A stretch of DNA of 64,000 nt. Source: Erythrobasidium yunnanense (lineage: Eukaryota; Basidiomycota; Cystobasidiomycetes; Erythrobasidiales; Erythrobasidiaceae). Positions within the stretch are counted from its first letter, which is position 1. The number at the start of each line of letters is the position of its first letter. The stretch lies in assembly GCA_001600175.1 (NCBI GenBank), contig BCJC01000004.1, forward strand, positions 1,488,001-1,552,000, given 5' to 3'. Of this stretch, positions 23,272 through 34,403 are shown piece after piece. A program made the position numbers and the translations under genes. The notes beneath the pieces were generated by a model. That model was not told where the DNA came from. It saw only the letters and a program-made list of their open reading frames with translations, and searched no databases.

Positions 23272-23574
23272 ATGCGTATCGTCAAGGGTACTTACATTGG
23301 GAGACCAGATGACTATGAGAGACTTGAACAGAATCTTGGCGTGTATCGCGCCTACTTCAAGGTGGGGGATGGCCGCTCCAGGTGGTACTTCTACATAGAA
23401 ATGAAAGGCGAAGCCATCGACAAGATGCGGCAGAGTACAGGCCAGGCGGATGTCGAGTTTGACTTCGGCAGTGGTTGGAGGGTCAAGAGCTCATCGTGTT
23501 GGAACGATTTCAAAGTCTATAGACCAGTGTTAGTTTCAAGGAAACAAATCCCAAGTATCCAAAGAGAGTGGTGA
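23272..23574 (+). CDS. Tandem small-protein family, copy D
   Basis: A 100-residue member: MRIVKGTYIGRPDDYERLEQ, then NLGVYRAYFKVGDGRSRWYF and YIEMKGEAIDKMRQ. It has the cleanest match to the family consensus. The C-terminal half (ADVEFDFGSGWRVKSSS, then VYRPVLVSRKQIP) is rich in beta-forming residues and ends REW. There is no signal peptide. The predicted protein is basic overall because of the Arg/Lys residues around the core. The gene is a single exon, unlike most neighbours outside the cluster. It is followed by a 290-bp gap to the next gene on the same strand. Function unknown. Confidence 0.68.
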   Translation: MRIVKGTYIGRPDDYERLEQNLGVYRAYFKVGDGRSRWYFYIEMKGEAIDKMRQSTGQADVEFDFGSGWRVKSSSCWNDFKVYRPVLVSRKQIPSIQREW

Positions 23575-23864
23575 GCTTCAGTAAGGGAGAGGGGTATAGA
23601 CTGACGGAAAACACCAGTATGCGACGTGAATAGTCGTTTGAGCGATATGCGATGTCATGACGAGAACAAGGCATCGTTTGGCAGGAAGGGTGCGGGCTTG
23701 AATGATGATAGATCTATCCATCACCAGAATCTTCTTGAGCTCTATGAGACCATATGCGCTAGCAGCCACAGCGTTATTGTCGACAGGATCAGCCCGATTA
23801 TTGCAGCACCATTACCACCTCACTTGGTCTGAAGGCGACCCTTGATCCTGGTAAGACTACTGCT

Positions 23865-26468
23865 ATGGCGCCGGATTCGCTGTGGGATGATGAAGATGAG
23901 AAATACCTGGCAAGGAACACTGCGACATCAACAGCGATGAATGCAAACGATGAACTGACTACCGCTACGACAATGGCCCGGTCAAACTCGCGAGACCTCC
24001 AAGCGAGTGCGACGGCAGTGAGCACATACCACGACAGAGCAAGAGCTCGCATCAAGAAGGACAAGCAAGAACTGGAAGCATCCATCATCAGAATGCGCGC
24101 AGAGCATGACGCCGCGACGAGAAAGTACCTGACTCAGGCTGATATCCTGGCTGAACGAGCAAGAACAGCGGCGTCATCAACTAGATCTACATCTGCATCG
24201 ACGTCTACTGCAGGTCAAGCGAAACAGGCGTCCGAGAAAGCCGCCAGGACGCTGTCACCGAGGCCAGCAAGTAGCAAAGGCTGCAAAGGACCTGTAACAG
24301 AAGGAGTATCCCCTCCATTGATAGTACAGAAAGGTGGATTCGATACACCCAATATCTCCTCACCATCCTCCTCGACCTCGCCTATCAAATCACCCCGAAT
24401 CACGACCGGTTCTCTGGCTACCGGTATACCAGCAGCTTCTATCTCATCAGCTCTAGCATCAAACTCCTCCCAACCTATCACTTCACCTACCCTTATCGAC
24501 GATGCAGCCAGCTATCCTGGATTGTTCGGTGCTATCAACGGCAAGACTCCTTCGACACCACCGCATGGGAAGGTATCGCCAGGTCCTGTTCCAAGTAGTG
24601 CTATTGCACAACCTTCGGGTCCGCAGAGTCCGTCAATGAGGAGGAGCAGGTCTCCAAGCCCATCCAACACAAATCGAACAGCGAGCTTATCTCGCGAAAG
24701 AGCGCCAGCTACAACCCAGAAACCAGATACTACTTCAAGCAACAAGAGACCTGCGCTCAACTTGGACCGAGATGTAGCTGGACAAGACGCCGAGTCCAGC
24801 CGAACGAAAGAGGAGGATTCCAGAAGAGGGCGGACAACCAATACTACAAACGCCAACATGTCTTCATCAGTTCCCAAGACGACACACACTAGCCTTTCCC
24901 AAAATCCAGGGAAGAACGCTCCTACCCCCAAACGCACCACCTCATCCTGGCTTCGACTGAATGGCATCTCACCCTCCCCTCCTGCAGTCAGGCAAGGGAT
25001 GGTACAGGCAACACCACCAGCAACAAAGGTAGAGATGGCCAAAAGTCCAGATAAGGGCAAAGGCAGGGCCGAAGAACCCAAGTCACCGTCAGATACAGAC
25101 AGACCGAGTGCACCCAAGCGGCACGTCAGCTTCAAGGAACCTGAACCGCCCAAACATGATGCATCTCTTGAGATAGAGCATGAGATCTTGGAAGCGGAGG
25201 GTACGTTATTCTTACCATTCTGAACATTAACAAGCTGATTTGGCTTTCTCGCAGAAACGCCTTTCGAGCTGGATGAAGACATGGAAGAACAGTCTGACGA
25301 GAAGGACAGCAGCTCGGAAGATAATATAGACACTTCCATAGCAGCAGCCCTTTCGAGCGCAGAAGCCAAGAACCGGCCGAACACGAAAGCTTACGGCTCT
25401 TCAACTGCTGCCGACGCCTGTTCTTCTTCCTCTCCTAGACCAAACTCACATTCACCAGGACCGAAGACCATTATCGGAAGTCTATCGGCTTCGTTACAAA
25501 ATGGAAAGGGCGCTCAAAGTCTAGCTGCAATGCTGAACGACCCTACTTCGTTCATTGGCTCGCTTAGAAACACAAATCATCTGAATAGAAGCGTCACAAA
25601 TACCTCAAGCTATGCTGGACCCTCTTCATACTCCCAAGCTGGAGGGTCGGACGAATCGAACAATAGTCTGTCGGGTAATACTGCGGTCAGACTGAATGAG
25701 CAAAGTAGGAGGATGAGAGACCTTCTTGGTGTCGATGCTCCTAGTCATAGAGGAAGAAAGAGCAAAGGCGCTCAGACACTTCAGCAGATGCTAGCAGAGG
25801 AGGAAGATCACCGTAAGTCACCATGACGACAGCGGTATGACTATGTAGCTGATTATAACCTTCTTTCCGTAGTAACGGACGAACAGCTCGACATCCTCGC
25901 ACCGGTATCAAATCTAGCTACTTCCCTACCCGTAGCTATAGGTGTTCCTCGATTCAACAAGAAAGAAGAGTATGAATTTGAGCGCAAGACGTCCGTCCCG
26001 CAGAAGGAGGGCCTGCTCGTGCCGAAGTTCAAGAATAGAAAATTAGGAGCCGAGCTACCTGTGCTGGAAGAAGATGAGGAGAGGAGTACGAGTCCTCAAC
26101 CTTTCGAACAGAATGCCACTAAAGCGAAGAGTGAAGAGGTACCGGAAGGTGCGGTAGACGTGCCCGGAGCAAAAGCTATTCAGCAAGAAGAGATGAAGGA
26201 AGAAGCTTCTCGAATATTATCGGAGCACTCTCCGCCGGTTCCGAAGGGCGATGCTACATCTGCTAAAGAAGACGTCAAAGTAGCCAACGTGAACGAAGAA
26301 CAGGCGATACGAGGGAGACTGAAGTCCGAAGAAGCGGAAGGCGAAGGTCAAGATCAGGTCTCAGACCTGAAGGATCAGCAAGATGGCTTTGTGCCTCCGC
26401 ATGTATGGTCTCGCAAGACAGCGGGCGATATTGGGATGCTCGGAACGAGCGTCTACGACTATGATTGA
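23865..26468 (+). CDS. Large Ser/Pro/Thr-rich protein of unknown function
   Basis: About 830 residues in three exons, with introns at about 25201-25254 and 25814-25871. The N-terminus MAPDSLWDDEDEKYLARN is acidic. It is followed by a helical, probably coiled-coil stretch (ARARIKKDKQELEASIIRMR and beyond, residues about 60-105). Several hundred low-complexity residues rich in Ser, Pro and Thr follow. A short motif occurs twice: KGAQSLAAML (near 25520) and KGAQTLQQML (near 25775). The C-terminal 180 residues are acidic and charged, and end in FVPPHVWSRKTAGDIGMLG before VYDYD, which looks like a conserved terminal motif. No enzyme or membrane domain is seen. It is probably a disordered scaffold or regulatory protein. 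I do not recognise an orthologue. Confidence 0.75.
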
Positions 26469-26995
26469 AAGAGGTCGAAAGGATACAAGCCATATCATCA
26501 TTCAATATACGAGAGACTACGTCTCACACCGAAGTAACATAGACCGCACCAGAAGAGAAACGAGACAAGGCGTGAAAGATGGAACGAACCCCGAATAATC
26601 AGTCAATGTACAAGGTAGCAGTAGTGACTAATGTTGAATGTAGCTATAGCCACTGTATTTGTCCCTTCTGTGTATTGTAGTAGTAGCAGAAGTGGTGCGT
26701 GCCTGGTTCCTGGATTCTCTCGATCACTCTTTCTTCTCCCTCTCCCTCTTCTTTCTCTTTTTCCCGCCTTCCTTCCTTTCTTCTCTTCTTCTTCTTCCTC
26801 CTCTTCTCTTTTTCCTTCCCCTCTCTGCATCCCAACTTTGTTTCATTCCAGCTCTCTCCGCTCCCTCTCGCTTGCCCTCCCTTTTCACCTAACGGCCTCT
26901 CAACATTCGCATTCGTACAACAGTGACGCTCATAAGTCTAGACTGATCTACCTCTGCTGGTCCCATCTCCCTTGCAGCACAAGCCGGTGCTCACA
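26469..26995. other. Promoter region of the triple-finger gene
   Basis: 527 bp between two same-strand genes. Apart from the CT-rich tract listed separately, no feature is recognised. Open frames over the tract come from its low complexity and are not counted as genes. Confidence 0.6.
26727..26827 (+). repeat. CT-rich (homopyrimidine) tract upstream of the triple-finger gene
   Basis: About 100 nt that is almost only C and T on the plus strand, broken by a single G. It ends roughly 170 bp before the ATG at 26996. CT-rich stretches before start codons are common in fungal promoters, where they often mark the transcription start region. Confidence 0.8.
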
Positions 26996-29183
26996 ATGGC
27001 TGCGAAGCCATCTGCTGCGAGCAAGCAGCTCAAGAACTGGAAGTCGGGGCAATACGTCGTCAGTCACGCTACAAATACCGCTCTCGAGACCTGCAAAGCC
27101 TGTGCGAGCGAGTACGACCGCAAGAAGGCGGACCTACAACAACTCGCAAATGCTGGAGACCAGGATAGCCCCAACGGGCTGGCTACGTTGGAAGAGAAAC
27201 GTGCGTATCTTTACACCTCTTTATTGTCGGTTATGTCTGACGAAACCCGCCAGATGCCGCTTCGTACTGGAAAAAGGCTTCCGACTCTTGTCGCTTCAGT
27301 CATTTGTCAAAGTGCTCTCTGGTGTCCGAAGATGTCCGCAGCCTCGCACAAATCCGCTCGCAAAAGAAAAGAGTACGAAAGACTGCTAAACAGCAGAAGC
27401 AAGAAGACGAGTCACTTGAGGAAGAGCTGCTCGCTCTGGCTACTCCGCTTGATGCCACCATCATCGTCGCTCCGACGTTTCAGCCTACTGAGTGAGCCAT
27501 CATTACATCAATCGCAACGTTCTTTACTAATGTAAAGCTGTTATAGGTCGAGACAAGTTGCCCTTGAAAAAGTGCAAGTCAAAGAAGAAGAACAAGATGA
27601 AGCCTATACAGACAGTATGCCTTCAGAGCAGCCCACAAAAACATGTACTAGAAAGGTCGGCAAGCGAGCCCCAGCCTGGTCCCACGCTTATCTCGTATCC
27701 TTCCATCCTACGCGCTCAAAGTACGAGACGTGTAGAGCTTGTCTGGATGTTTTGCTTGGAGAACGAGTCGTTCTGCAAACATACCTCTATTCAGATAACG
27801 TGCAAGCAGATGCTCGGGAGCGCCTCCGTCAACTTGACGCCCAGAGTAAGGTTTTCGAGACCATGCTTTACTATCTGAACAAGCTAAACATAGATTTGCT
27901 GACCAGTCGAAAGCATGTATTGGGATTTCACCTCCACCGGTCGGATGGTTCACTTGGCGGAATGTCAACATCAGACTCCAGAAACTCGGTCCAATGCAGC
28001 ACTGCGACGTGATGCCGGAAGTAAGCCGAAAGTTGGCTATACAGGCAGTGCTGCTCTAGCTTCGACGAAGATGAACACCGACTGCGGGAACATAGAAAGC
28101 TCGGTCCCTTCCGACAGTCATGTCATAGCCAAAGTTGGTGACGAAGAGCTTGACAATTCCGCTGAGTAGGTTAGACAAGCATTCTTGAATACACAGAAAA
28201 GCTGATTCGGTTATTGGCTAGGCCGCTAGTACAGAAGGCTTTACCGGAGAAACTAGCAGATGAGCCTCACTGCTTCCTACTTCCTGACCAGTACGTCTTC
28301 CTACTGCTTTCTAACCTGGCAGTACCCCCGTTTACTTTCTGCTCACAGTACTACTGCATACGAGCCCTTCGACGATGACGAGGGAGAAGTCGACAACGAT
28401 GGCAAGGATGCAGACTATATTCAAGTAGATCAGGAACAAGAAGAGCCCAAGGAGGAGTACATTCAAACCGCCGTCGTTAAAGGCGAGGGAGAAGCAGAAG
28501 AAATCAGAGGACCTGCAAACATCAAATTGATCAAGCCTGTGAAGACTACACCTTGGCAATCGAGCTATCTTACAGTCAAGCATCCTGCGGAGGAAGGCAA
28601 AGAAGGCTGCAAAGCCTGTGTGGCCGCATACACGGAGCAGTTGGGAGCGGTGACGGACGATGCTGAGATCCAAGCTATCAGCGCAGAGTGTATGATGATG
28701 CTTTCCTCAGATGGTGACTGGACATACTGATTCATTCGACCTATAGTGATCACGGTGTACTGGCGCAATCCAAGGACCCGTATGACTCATTTAGCCAATT
28801 GTCCGAGACAGCCAGCAGACGTCAGAGAGAAAGCAAGAGTCAGAAGGCTCGCAACTGCAAGAATACAGCGAAATTCGGACGACAAGAAAGCTAAGCGGGA
28901 GCTCGAGGCAGCTTCGGATGCCGAGACAGTCACCGTTAGGAAGCGGAGACGTGTCAAGTCAGTCATTGTTCCTGCTGTAAGAAGCTACAGTTGACGTGCT
29001 GATGCACCTTCTTACAGGACTGCAACGATTCGAGCAAAAAGTCAATCTGCCACAGAAGCACCGAAGCGGGAAACCCCAAGAGCTAGCCACGAGCTGGTGA
29101 TGGACGCATCGATGCAGGCTGAAGCTACGATTCCCTCATACTTCATACCCTCAAGCCCACAGAGCTTAAGCTGGCGTGCCTGA
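26996..29183 (+). CDS. Protein with three C2HC zinc-finger-like repeats
   Basis: After splicing about seven introns, three similar blocks appear. Block 1: NWKSGQYVVSH, ETCKACASEY, then SYWKKASDSCRFSHLSKC. Block 2: AWSHAYLVSFHP, ETCRACLD, then MYWDFTSTGRMVHLAEC. Block 3: PWQSSYLTVKHP, EGCKACVAAY, then VYWRNPRTRMTHLANC. Each has W-x3-Y-x-V, a C-[KR]-A-C pair, YW, and H-L-x-x-C, followed by VR...A..R. C-x2-C and H-x3-C separated by 37-49 residues would make a zinc site, with a W/Y-rich start reminiscent of BED-type fingers. Each block is split by an intron at about the same place, between the C-x2-C and YW. A basic segment (RKRRRVK) follows block 3 and may be a nuclear signal. Acidic linkers separate the blocks. 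A DNA-binding or chromatin role is inference. Confidence 0.75.
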
Positions 29184-29384
29184 GCCGTTGATCTACTCGG
29201 CTGGGTTCCGTGTTCCCCGCTATGTCTCAGATCATCGATTAGGGACGAGCCTTCCCTGGATACGCAATATACCGTTCCGCTGTTTGTGTCCTCTTATTCA
29301 TTGTATTCTATTCTTTCTATTTCTTCTCTTTCTTCTGCTCCAACCATTTCATCATTGCTAGAGATAGTCTGTACTGTAGAGTGT

Positions 29385-30015
29385 ATGTACGACTTGAAGA
29401 TGACAGCAGGGCATAAGAGGACAAGGAGGGAGATGGATGAGCAAGAGGAAGAGGAGAAGGATAAGTCAGGCACAATACTACCTCAACGCCCACCACTTCC
29501 ATCCACTCCTGCACCATCAACATCGTCACATCATCCTTCTCTCCCTCGCAAACCGCGTTTCGTCACTCCACTCTCACCTCGCAAAAGCAATCAACACGTC
29601 GTCGTACATCATGCACTTCCTTCGCGTCCATCCACCTCTATTTCTATACAGGCAGCATCAGTCAGATCATACCCTCTCCCTCCAAAACCTGCTACATTCG
29701 CTACGCTCGATACACCCTCGTTCAAGAAGGATCTCACACATTCACTTCCTCCCACACCACCTGCTACCCCTGCTCTGACTGCCAACGGAGACACGATAGG
29801 CAAGATCAACGATATACCTACCCTTCTCATGATTCTGCGTGCGAGAGAACAGCAGAAAATCCCACAACAATCTTCCAATCGCCCTGCAAAGGCTGTATAC
29901 CCTGAGTACGATGCTGTAGACTAGTAAGTGATGGATTCGTTGTCCCAGCTCCGAGTCTAAGCTGAATCGACTTATGCTCAGTGACGAGACACCAACAAAG
30001 AAAAGAAAGCTGTGA
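29385..30015 (+). CDS. Small basic/Pro-rich probable nuclear protein
   Basis: About 190 residues in two exons (intron about 29922-29981). The N-terminus has KRTRREMDEQEEEEKDK, a basic then acidic stretch. The middle is Pro/Ser-rich (LPQRPPLPSTPAPSTSS, PLSPRKSN). A more ordered segment, INDIPTLLMILRAREQQK, comes near the end. The spliced C-terminus is DETPTKKRKL, a good nuclear localisation signal directly before the stop. An alternative start is the in-frame ATG 15 nt downstream at 29400 (MTAGHKR). The LRAREQQ helix could be an interaction motif. No domain is recognised. It follows the triple-finger gene by about 200 bp on the same strand. Confidence 0.6.
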
Positions 30016-30409
30016 TTCCTGCATGTACTGCCGAAGAATTATGACGAGAACGATAATGGTAAGTCAGAGCTCCCTTCGCACAGTATAGATCTGTCGGCTG
30101 ACATCTGGCTCGTAGCAATGACAACGAGCATAGACTGCTGACTTTAGAGAATAAGAGGATAAAAGTACTGGGCTGCTTCAGCTAGAAAAGGGGAATGCAA
30201 GATTGTTTGTTTGCAATGTAGCTATAGTTTGCATGGGGTTGTAACTTTAGAAACCGTACATATAGACACTTCGCAGGGGTACCGACAAACACTTCCTATT
30301 TCACTTCTACACTAAGGGTCGGAAGCAAGTATCGTCCTCGTCCCTTATGCTAACAAACTGATAACGCTCTTTCAAGCTTGATCCTCAAAACAGAGGATCT
30401 CGACTTTGC
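30016..30409. other. Convergent 3' flanks
   Basis: 394 bp between the ends of two convergent genes. Only AT-rich probable 3' untranslated sequence is visible. Confidence 0.6.
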
Positions 30410-31929
30410 TCAGAAGCTGGCCCTCCGTATTGCGCTGATCATCGGGTTTGTATTTGATCTTGGCCGAGTCGCTACTGGATATGGATGATACTGTGCTGGC
30501 GGACCCATCTCTTGTATAGCAGGTCCGGCAACATTCCTCCGATAGCTTGTACGGCTAGGTCCGATGCCTGAAGGGAGGTAGAACTGAGAAGCTGGTAGGG
30601 AAGCTGATATTTGATAATGCTCGTCTTGCTTTTGGAGAAAATCGATAGCTTCAAGAAGCTGGTTTGTAGACGAGGGCTGGAACACAGGAGCGAATCAGGA
30701 CTTGATCAGTGAAAGAGAACAAGGCATGCAGCTCACACTCGGCTTTATCTCTTCTTGCTCCTCGTCCATCGAGTCCTCGCTGGATGAGAATGGCGACACC
30801 GAATCGTCCGCATAGTCCATATTGATGGGCGTAGCGACGAATCTTCGGTCTTCCTCCATGTCGTTTGTGGAACTCATCGATAACAAGCTCTGCATCGCTC
30901 GCGAAGTGCTGCGTAATGGCGGAGAGGTAACCTCTGGTTCGGAAAGTCCAGATGAAGAATCGGATTGCTCGGGTTGATTATGCGAGCTTGTGCTGGTGGA
31001 TTCAGGAGAGTCTTCTTCTTCTTTCGGGGCACTATTCTTGCCAAGACGAGGGAAGGGAGGGTGAGTACCGTCTTGAAGCATGGTCATTCCGCGGATACCG
31101 TGCCGTTCGCTGTGCTGTAGATATGTGATCATCAGCTGACTGTAACTGATTGCTAATATGCTGCGTGGTCTGCCCACCTGGTAGTGGTATCGAAGGCCGT
31201 TCATGCTGCGAAACGAGCATGGCTAGTCAGCATAGGCTTCCTTATTCTAGCCATCCTCAAGCCATGATGCCTTCGTAGAACAGCTAGTAAGGCATGCCGC
31301 GCTGTTGTTGAAGAGGCATGGCTAGATGCATAGCATAGCCTTGGCTTTTGGCGCAAGATTCGCGAAGCCTTACTTTCTGTACTTCTTCCTGCACAGCTCC
31401 TGCGAGAATCAGCATATATTAGTACTGTCACACTGTCAAGCGTGTTGTAGATCTGCGTGTGCGGGACCCACCTGGTCGTAGCAAGTGTAGGGAACTTGTT
31501 GGTCGTCTCGCTGGCCATACCGGGAGAAGCACTTTCCATGAGTTTTGTGGTACTTTAGGCCATTACTGAATGTATTATAGATGGATAGCATAGGTGTAGC
31601 CGAGGCAGAATTGGTAGGGAAAATTTTGTGAGCCTCCGGGAAAAGCTTGACTGTCCGCCCAGAAACTCACTGCTGCTTGTAGGCAGCGTTGCAGCCTGGG
31701 ACTTCGCACTTGTACGGCTTCTCCTGGTGGTATCAAGGATGGTATTCCAGCGCAGAGAGGTCCAGAAACTTCAGTATATTGATTTCGCAGCTGTCACGTC
31801 CAGGCTGCTTTCCGCGTGCCCAAAAGTGCCAGCGTAAAACGGGCGATTTCGCAGCAAACTCACAGCTGTTGGAACCCATTTCTTTGTCGACGTCGAGGCC
31901 TGCGGCTGCTCGTCGTCGCTATAGTCCAT
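30410..31929 (-). CDS. C2H2 zinc-finger transcription factor, Sfp1-like
   Basis: Read right to left, in about six exons. It starts MDYSDDEQPQASTSTKKWVP. After an intron of about 150 nt comes finger 1, EKPYKCEVPGCNAAYKQQ joined to NGLKYHKTHGKC. Next is RYGQRDDQQVPYTCYDQELC, then RKKYRN joined to MNGLRYHYQHSERHG as finger 2. The KPYKC..GC...YK..NGLKYH pattern is that of yeast Sfp1 and relatives, which regulate ribosomal-protein and ribosome-biogenesis genes. The C-terminal half is Ser/Pro-rich and disordered with an acidic block (SSSEDSMDEEQEE), ending PMISAIRRASF. Exon joins inside the fingers fit in phase, which supports the model. Target genes are inferred from the family only; other NGLKYH-type C2H2 factors exist. 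Confidence 0.8.
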
Positions 31930-32164
31930 TTGCTGGCCTCGAAGAGAACAAAGAGCCAAAAAGTGCAATAAGTGGCGCATATGAACCGACGGGATCCGTA
32001 TTAACATGTACAAGTACTGATATTACTGATGCGTAGGTTCATACTGTCTGAGTCTACCTCCGCCGTAAGAGAAAGCTAATGCTAGCGGGAGTGCCCCGTT
32101 CTAACGACAACAACAAATGCGCTATACATGCAGGCTTGATGTACAGACTATACCCCGGAATTAG

Positions 32165-34269
32165 CTACAGTTCATTGTACAGCTGACTGTAGTACGAAGA
32201 ATGCTGATCCAGCGAAAGATCCTTGCCAGCACAGGAGAAGCCCTCGAGGCCTTTCTGGCTCATGTGGGTCAATGCCCACCAATGCAGAGCTATCGCAGCT
32301 ACGATGGCTGTATGCCAGAATTGATGGCTATGGAAAAGCTAAGTATCGGGTCAGCCGGTGTCAGTTGCGATCGTTCTGCTACAGAACCTACAGTATCGAA
32401 AATACCTCCAGGCCGGAGAACTTCTGGAAAATCGAAAGTATAGAACAAGAGACCAATGATGTAGGCTAGAAGACTGAAGATGACCGGGCCTGGCAGATAA
32501 CGAAGTCAGCATTCTTGCTTCAAAGCATATGCATGCATTCCCTTGGTACGTACTGAAGAAGCGCCATGTTGGACCAACGCCATAAAGGGCGCTGATATGC
32601 AGCATAGGCGCAATGCCAGCCGCTGATAACGCCAGGAAGAAGCTGATGCGATAATTCTTGTTTTCTCGCTTATTGAACCAGGATTTCCAGGGCAGATACA
32701 AGCCGAGACAGCCTAGAACACAGGTCGCCGTGCCATAGACCAGATCGGAAGTCGGTCGGCAACGGAGGCCTTGGTGTTGAAGGGTGAGTACGCTGGTTGA
32801 AATGAGAGCAGAGATGCCAAGGTAGTCGAGGGTAGCACAGGAGTGGAAGACGGAGACTGACAAGAGCGTGAGTATATTTAGCCTCTGTATGAATATGATA
32901 GCATCGGGTAGTACGGCACTTACAGGTACCACAGCCGGCTGCAAGATGCCAAGCTGCACTCAAGAGCAAGCATAGCTCGGAGGCGATAAGGAAGGAGAGG
33001 TTGATACTGCGATCGACAATGCCGTGATGGGTAGATTCGCCGAGTGGAGTCGTAGGGAAAACGTAGTAGATATAGTATGGGATGTAGATGGCTGGAAGAA
33101 GATGCGAGTATACTGAAGTAGAGCTTAGTCAGTCTAATTGCTCTTGCTAAGTGGTTGGAAAGCTTGATCTCACCGTTGATGGTCTCGTTATGCCACTGGA
33201 ACAGGCTCAAAAGCAGGTGCGGCCAATTCGAGATCGGTATAAAACGATAAGAGGATAGTATATACTTGTTATTCTTAAAGTCCTCCGGTAGTTCATGATA
33301 ATGCAGCAAGCGTTGTGCGCCAAACTTCAGCGCCAATCTGAGCTTTTCAGCCTCGTCAACGACGCTTCCGACTAGCTTCTCCCCTTCATCTTGTACGAAA
33401 TGCGATGCATCGGAAAGAACGTGTGATATGCCTTCTGCCCAGCCTTCGAAGGGTGGTCTAGAAGGTAATTTGGAAGCAAGTCTTGCGGACTCTTTCTCGA
33501 AGAAAGCCCGGACGGCCGTCAATGGCGGACTCGGTAGACTTGTCTCAGGCAGAGGCGCAGTAGAAGGAGGGGAGGGAAGTTGTTCTCCTGATGCTTGATC
33601 ATCGGAGAACCAGCTATATTGCGAGATCGAGAATCGCCTCTTGGCCAGAGACGCCCGTGCACTAGCTAGTGACGGGACAGAGGGGAAGTCCGGTAGTACG
33701 CTTGCTGAGCACATCCTAATCTTGTGGAATATCTCGTTGGCCGCTTGGTAGTGTCCTTCCAGCGCCTCGACAACAGCGTTCGAGGAGGCTTTGCGGCGGA
33801 GTTCTTCTCGCATCGCACTGAGAGTCTGTGATGCTTGTTGTAAGAAAGCTTCAAGAGCTTCTGCATCGTTTCCTGCTCTGACTTCGCTATTGACGAAGTA
33901 TGGCTGCGGCCTTGGCGGCGCTCGCAGGATGACATCGGCTTCGTCTTCTTGCGTTGAGGCAGTCATCGTCGCAGTAGTGCCATCAGTATCGTTGCCATTG
34001 TCTGTCTCTGTGTCGATGCCGCCTTCTGAATCTTCTACATCTTCAAGCAGGACCTCCCTCTCGGAAAGGACGGCGTTGAGCCTTGCCAGAGCTTGAGCGA
34101 GTGAGCCATCGAGCAAGCTTGCAAGTTGATGCGAAACAGGGAGTTCCAGTGCGAGCGCATCTATCACTCCAGGCGCCCTGTCTGACTTGACGCTGCTGCC
34201 ATCTCTGCTGCTGAGGATGACCGGATATGTCGAGAACGAGCGCTGGCGAAGACTAGGCCGGTCCATCAT
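32165..34269 (-). CDS. Adiponectin-receptor/haemolysin III (Izh-type, PAQR) membrane protein with long N-terminal extension
   Basis: PAQR proteins have seven membrane helices and a zinc site, and include yeast Izh proteins linked to zinc and lipid metabolism. The last exons give YRFIPISNWPHLLLSLFQWH and NETIN, the usual entry to the first helix. Then LSAAWHLAAGCG (zinc histidine), CATLDYLGISALI (Asp), RISFFLALSAAGIAPMLH, YIIGLLFYTFDFPEVLRPGG and SHQFWHTAIVAA, which holds the last two zinc histidines. All ligands are present. The first exon adds about 330 residues before the membrane domain, partly helical, with an acidic stretch (EDSEGGIDTETDNGND). This is much longer than Izh1/2 and recalls the long form Izh3. 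About five introns are inferred. The starts MMDRP at 34269 or 34266 are equivalent. The C-terminus is a short hydrophilic tail. Confidence 0.9.
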
Positions 34270-34403
34270 CGCTGTGCTGAAGCGACATAGACAGCTCGAA
34301 CAGTTGCGGCTTGATTGCAGCAGAAAGACGATAAACTTTGTTGCGACAATGGGAGAAGTCAAACCAACAACACGTGCGCATGACAGCTACGCTTCAATTC
34401 GAA

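Noticed and set aside
26631-27389. A long frame across the CT-rich tract as the N-terminus of the triple-finger protein
   Set aside because: The frame is open because the tract is low-complexity, and it reads a different phase from the C-x2-C exon. The ATG at 26996 fits the real frame.
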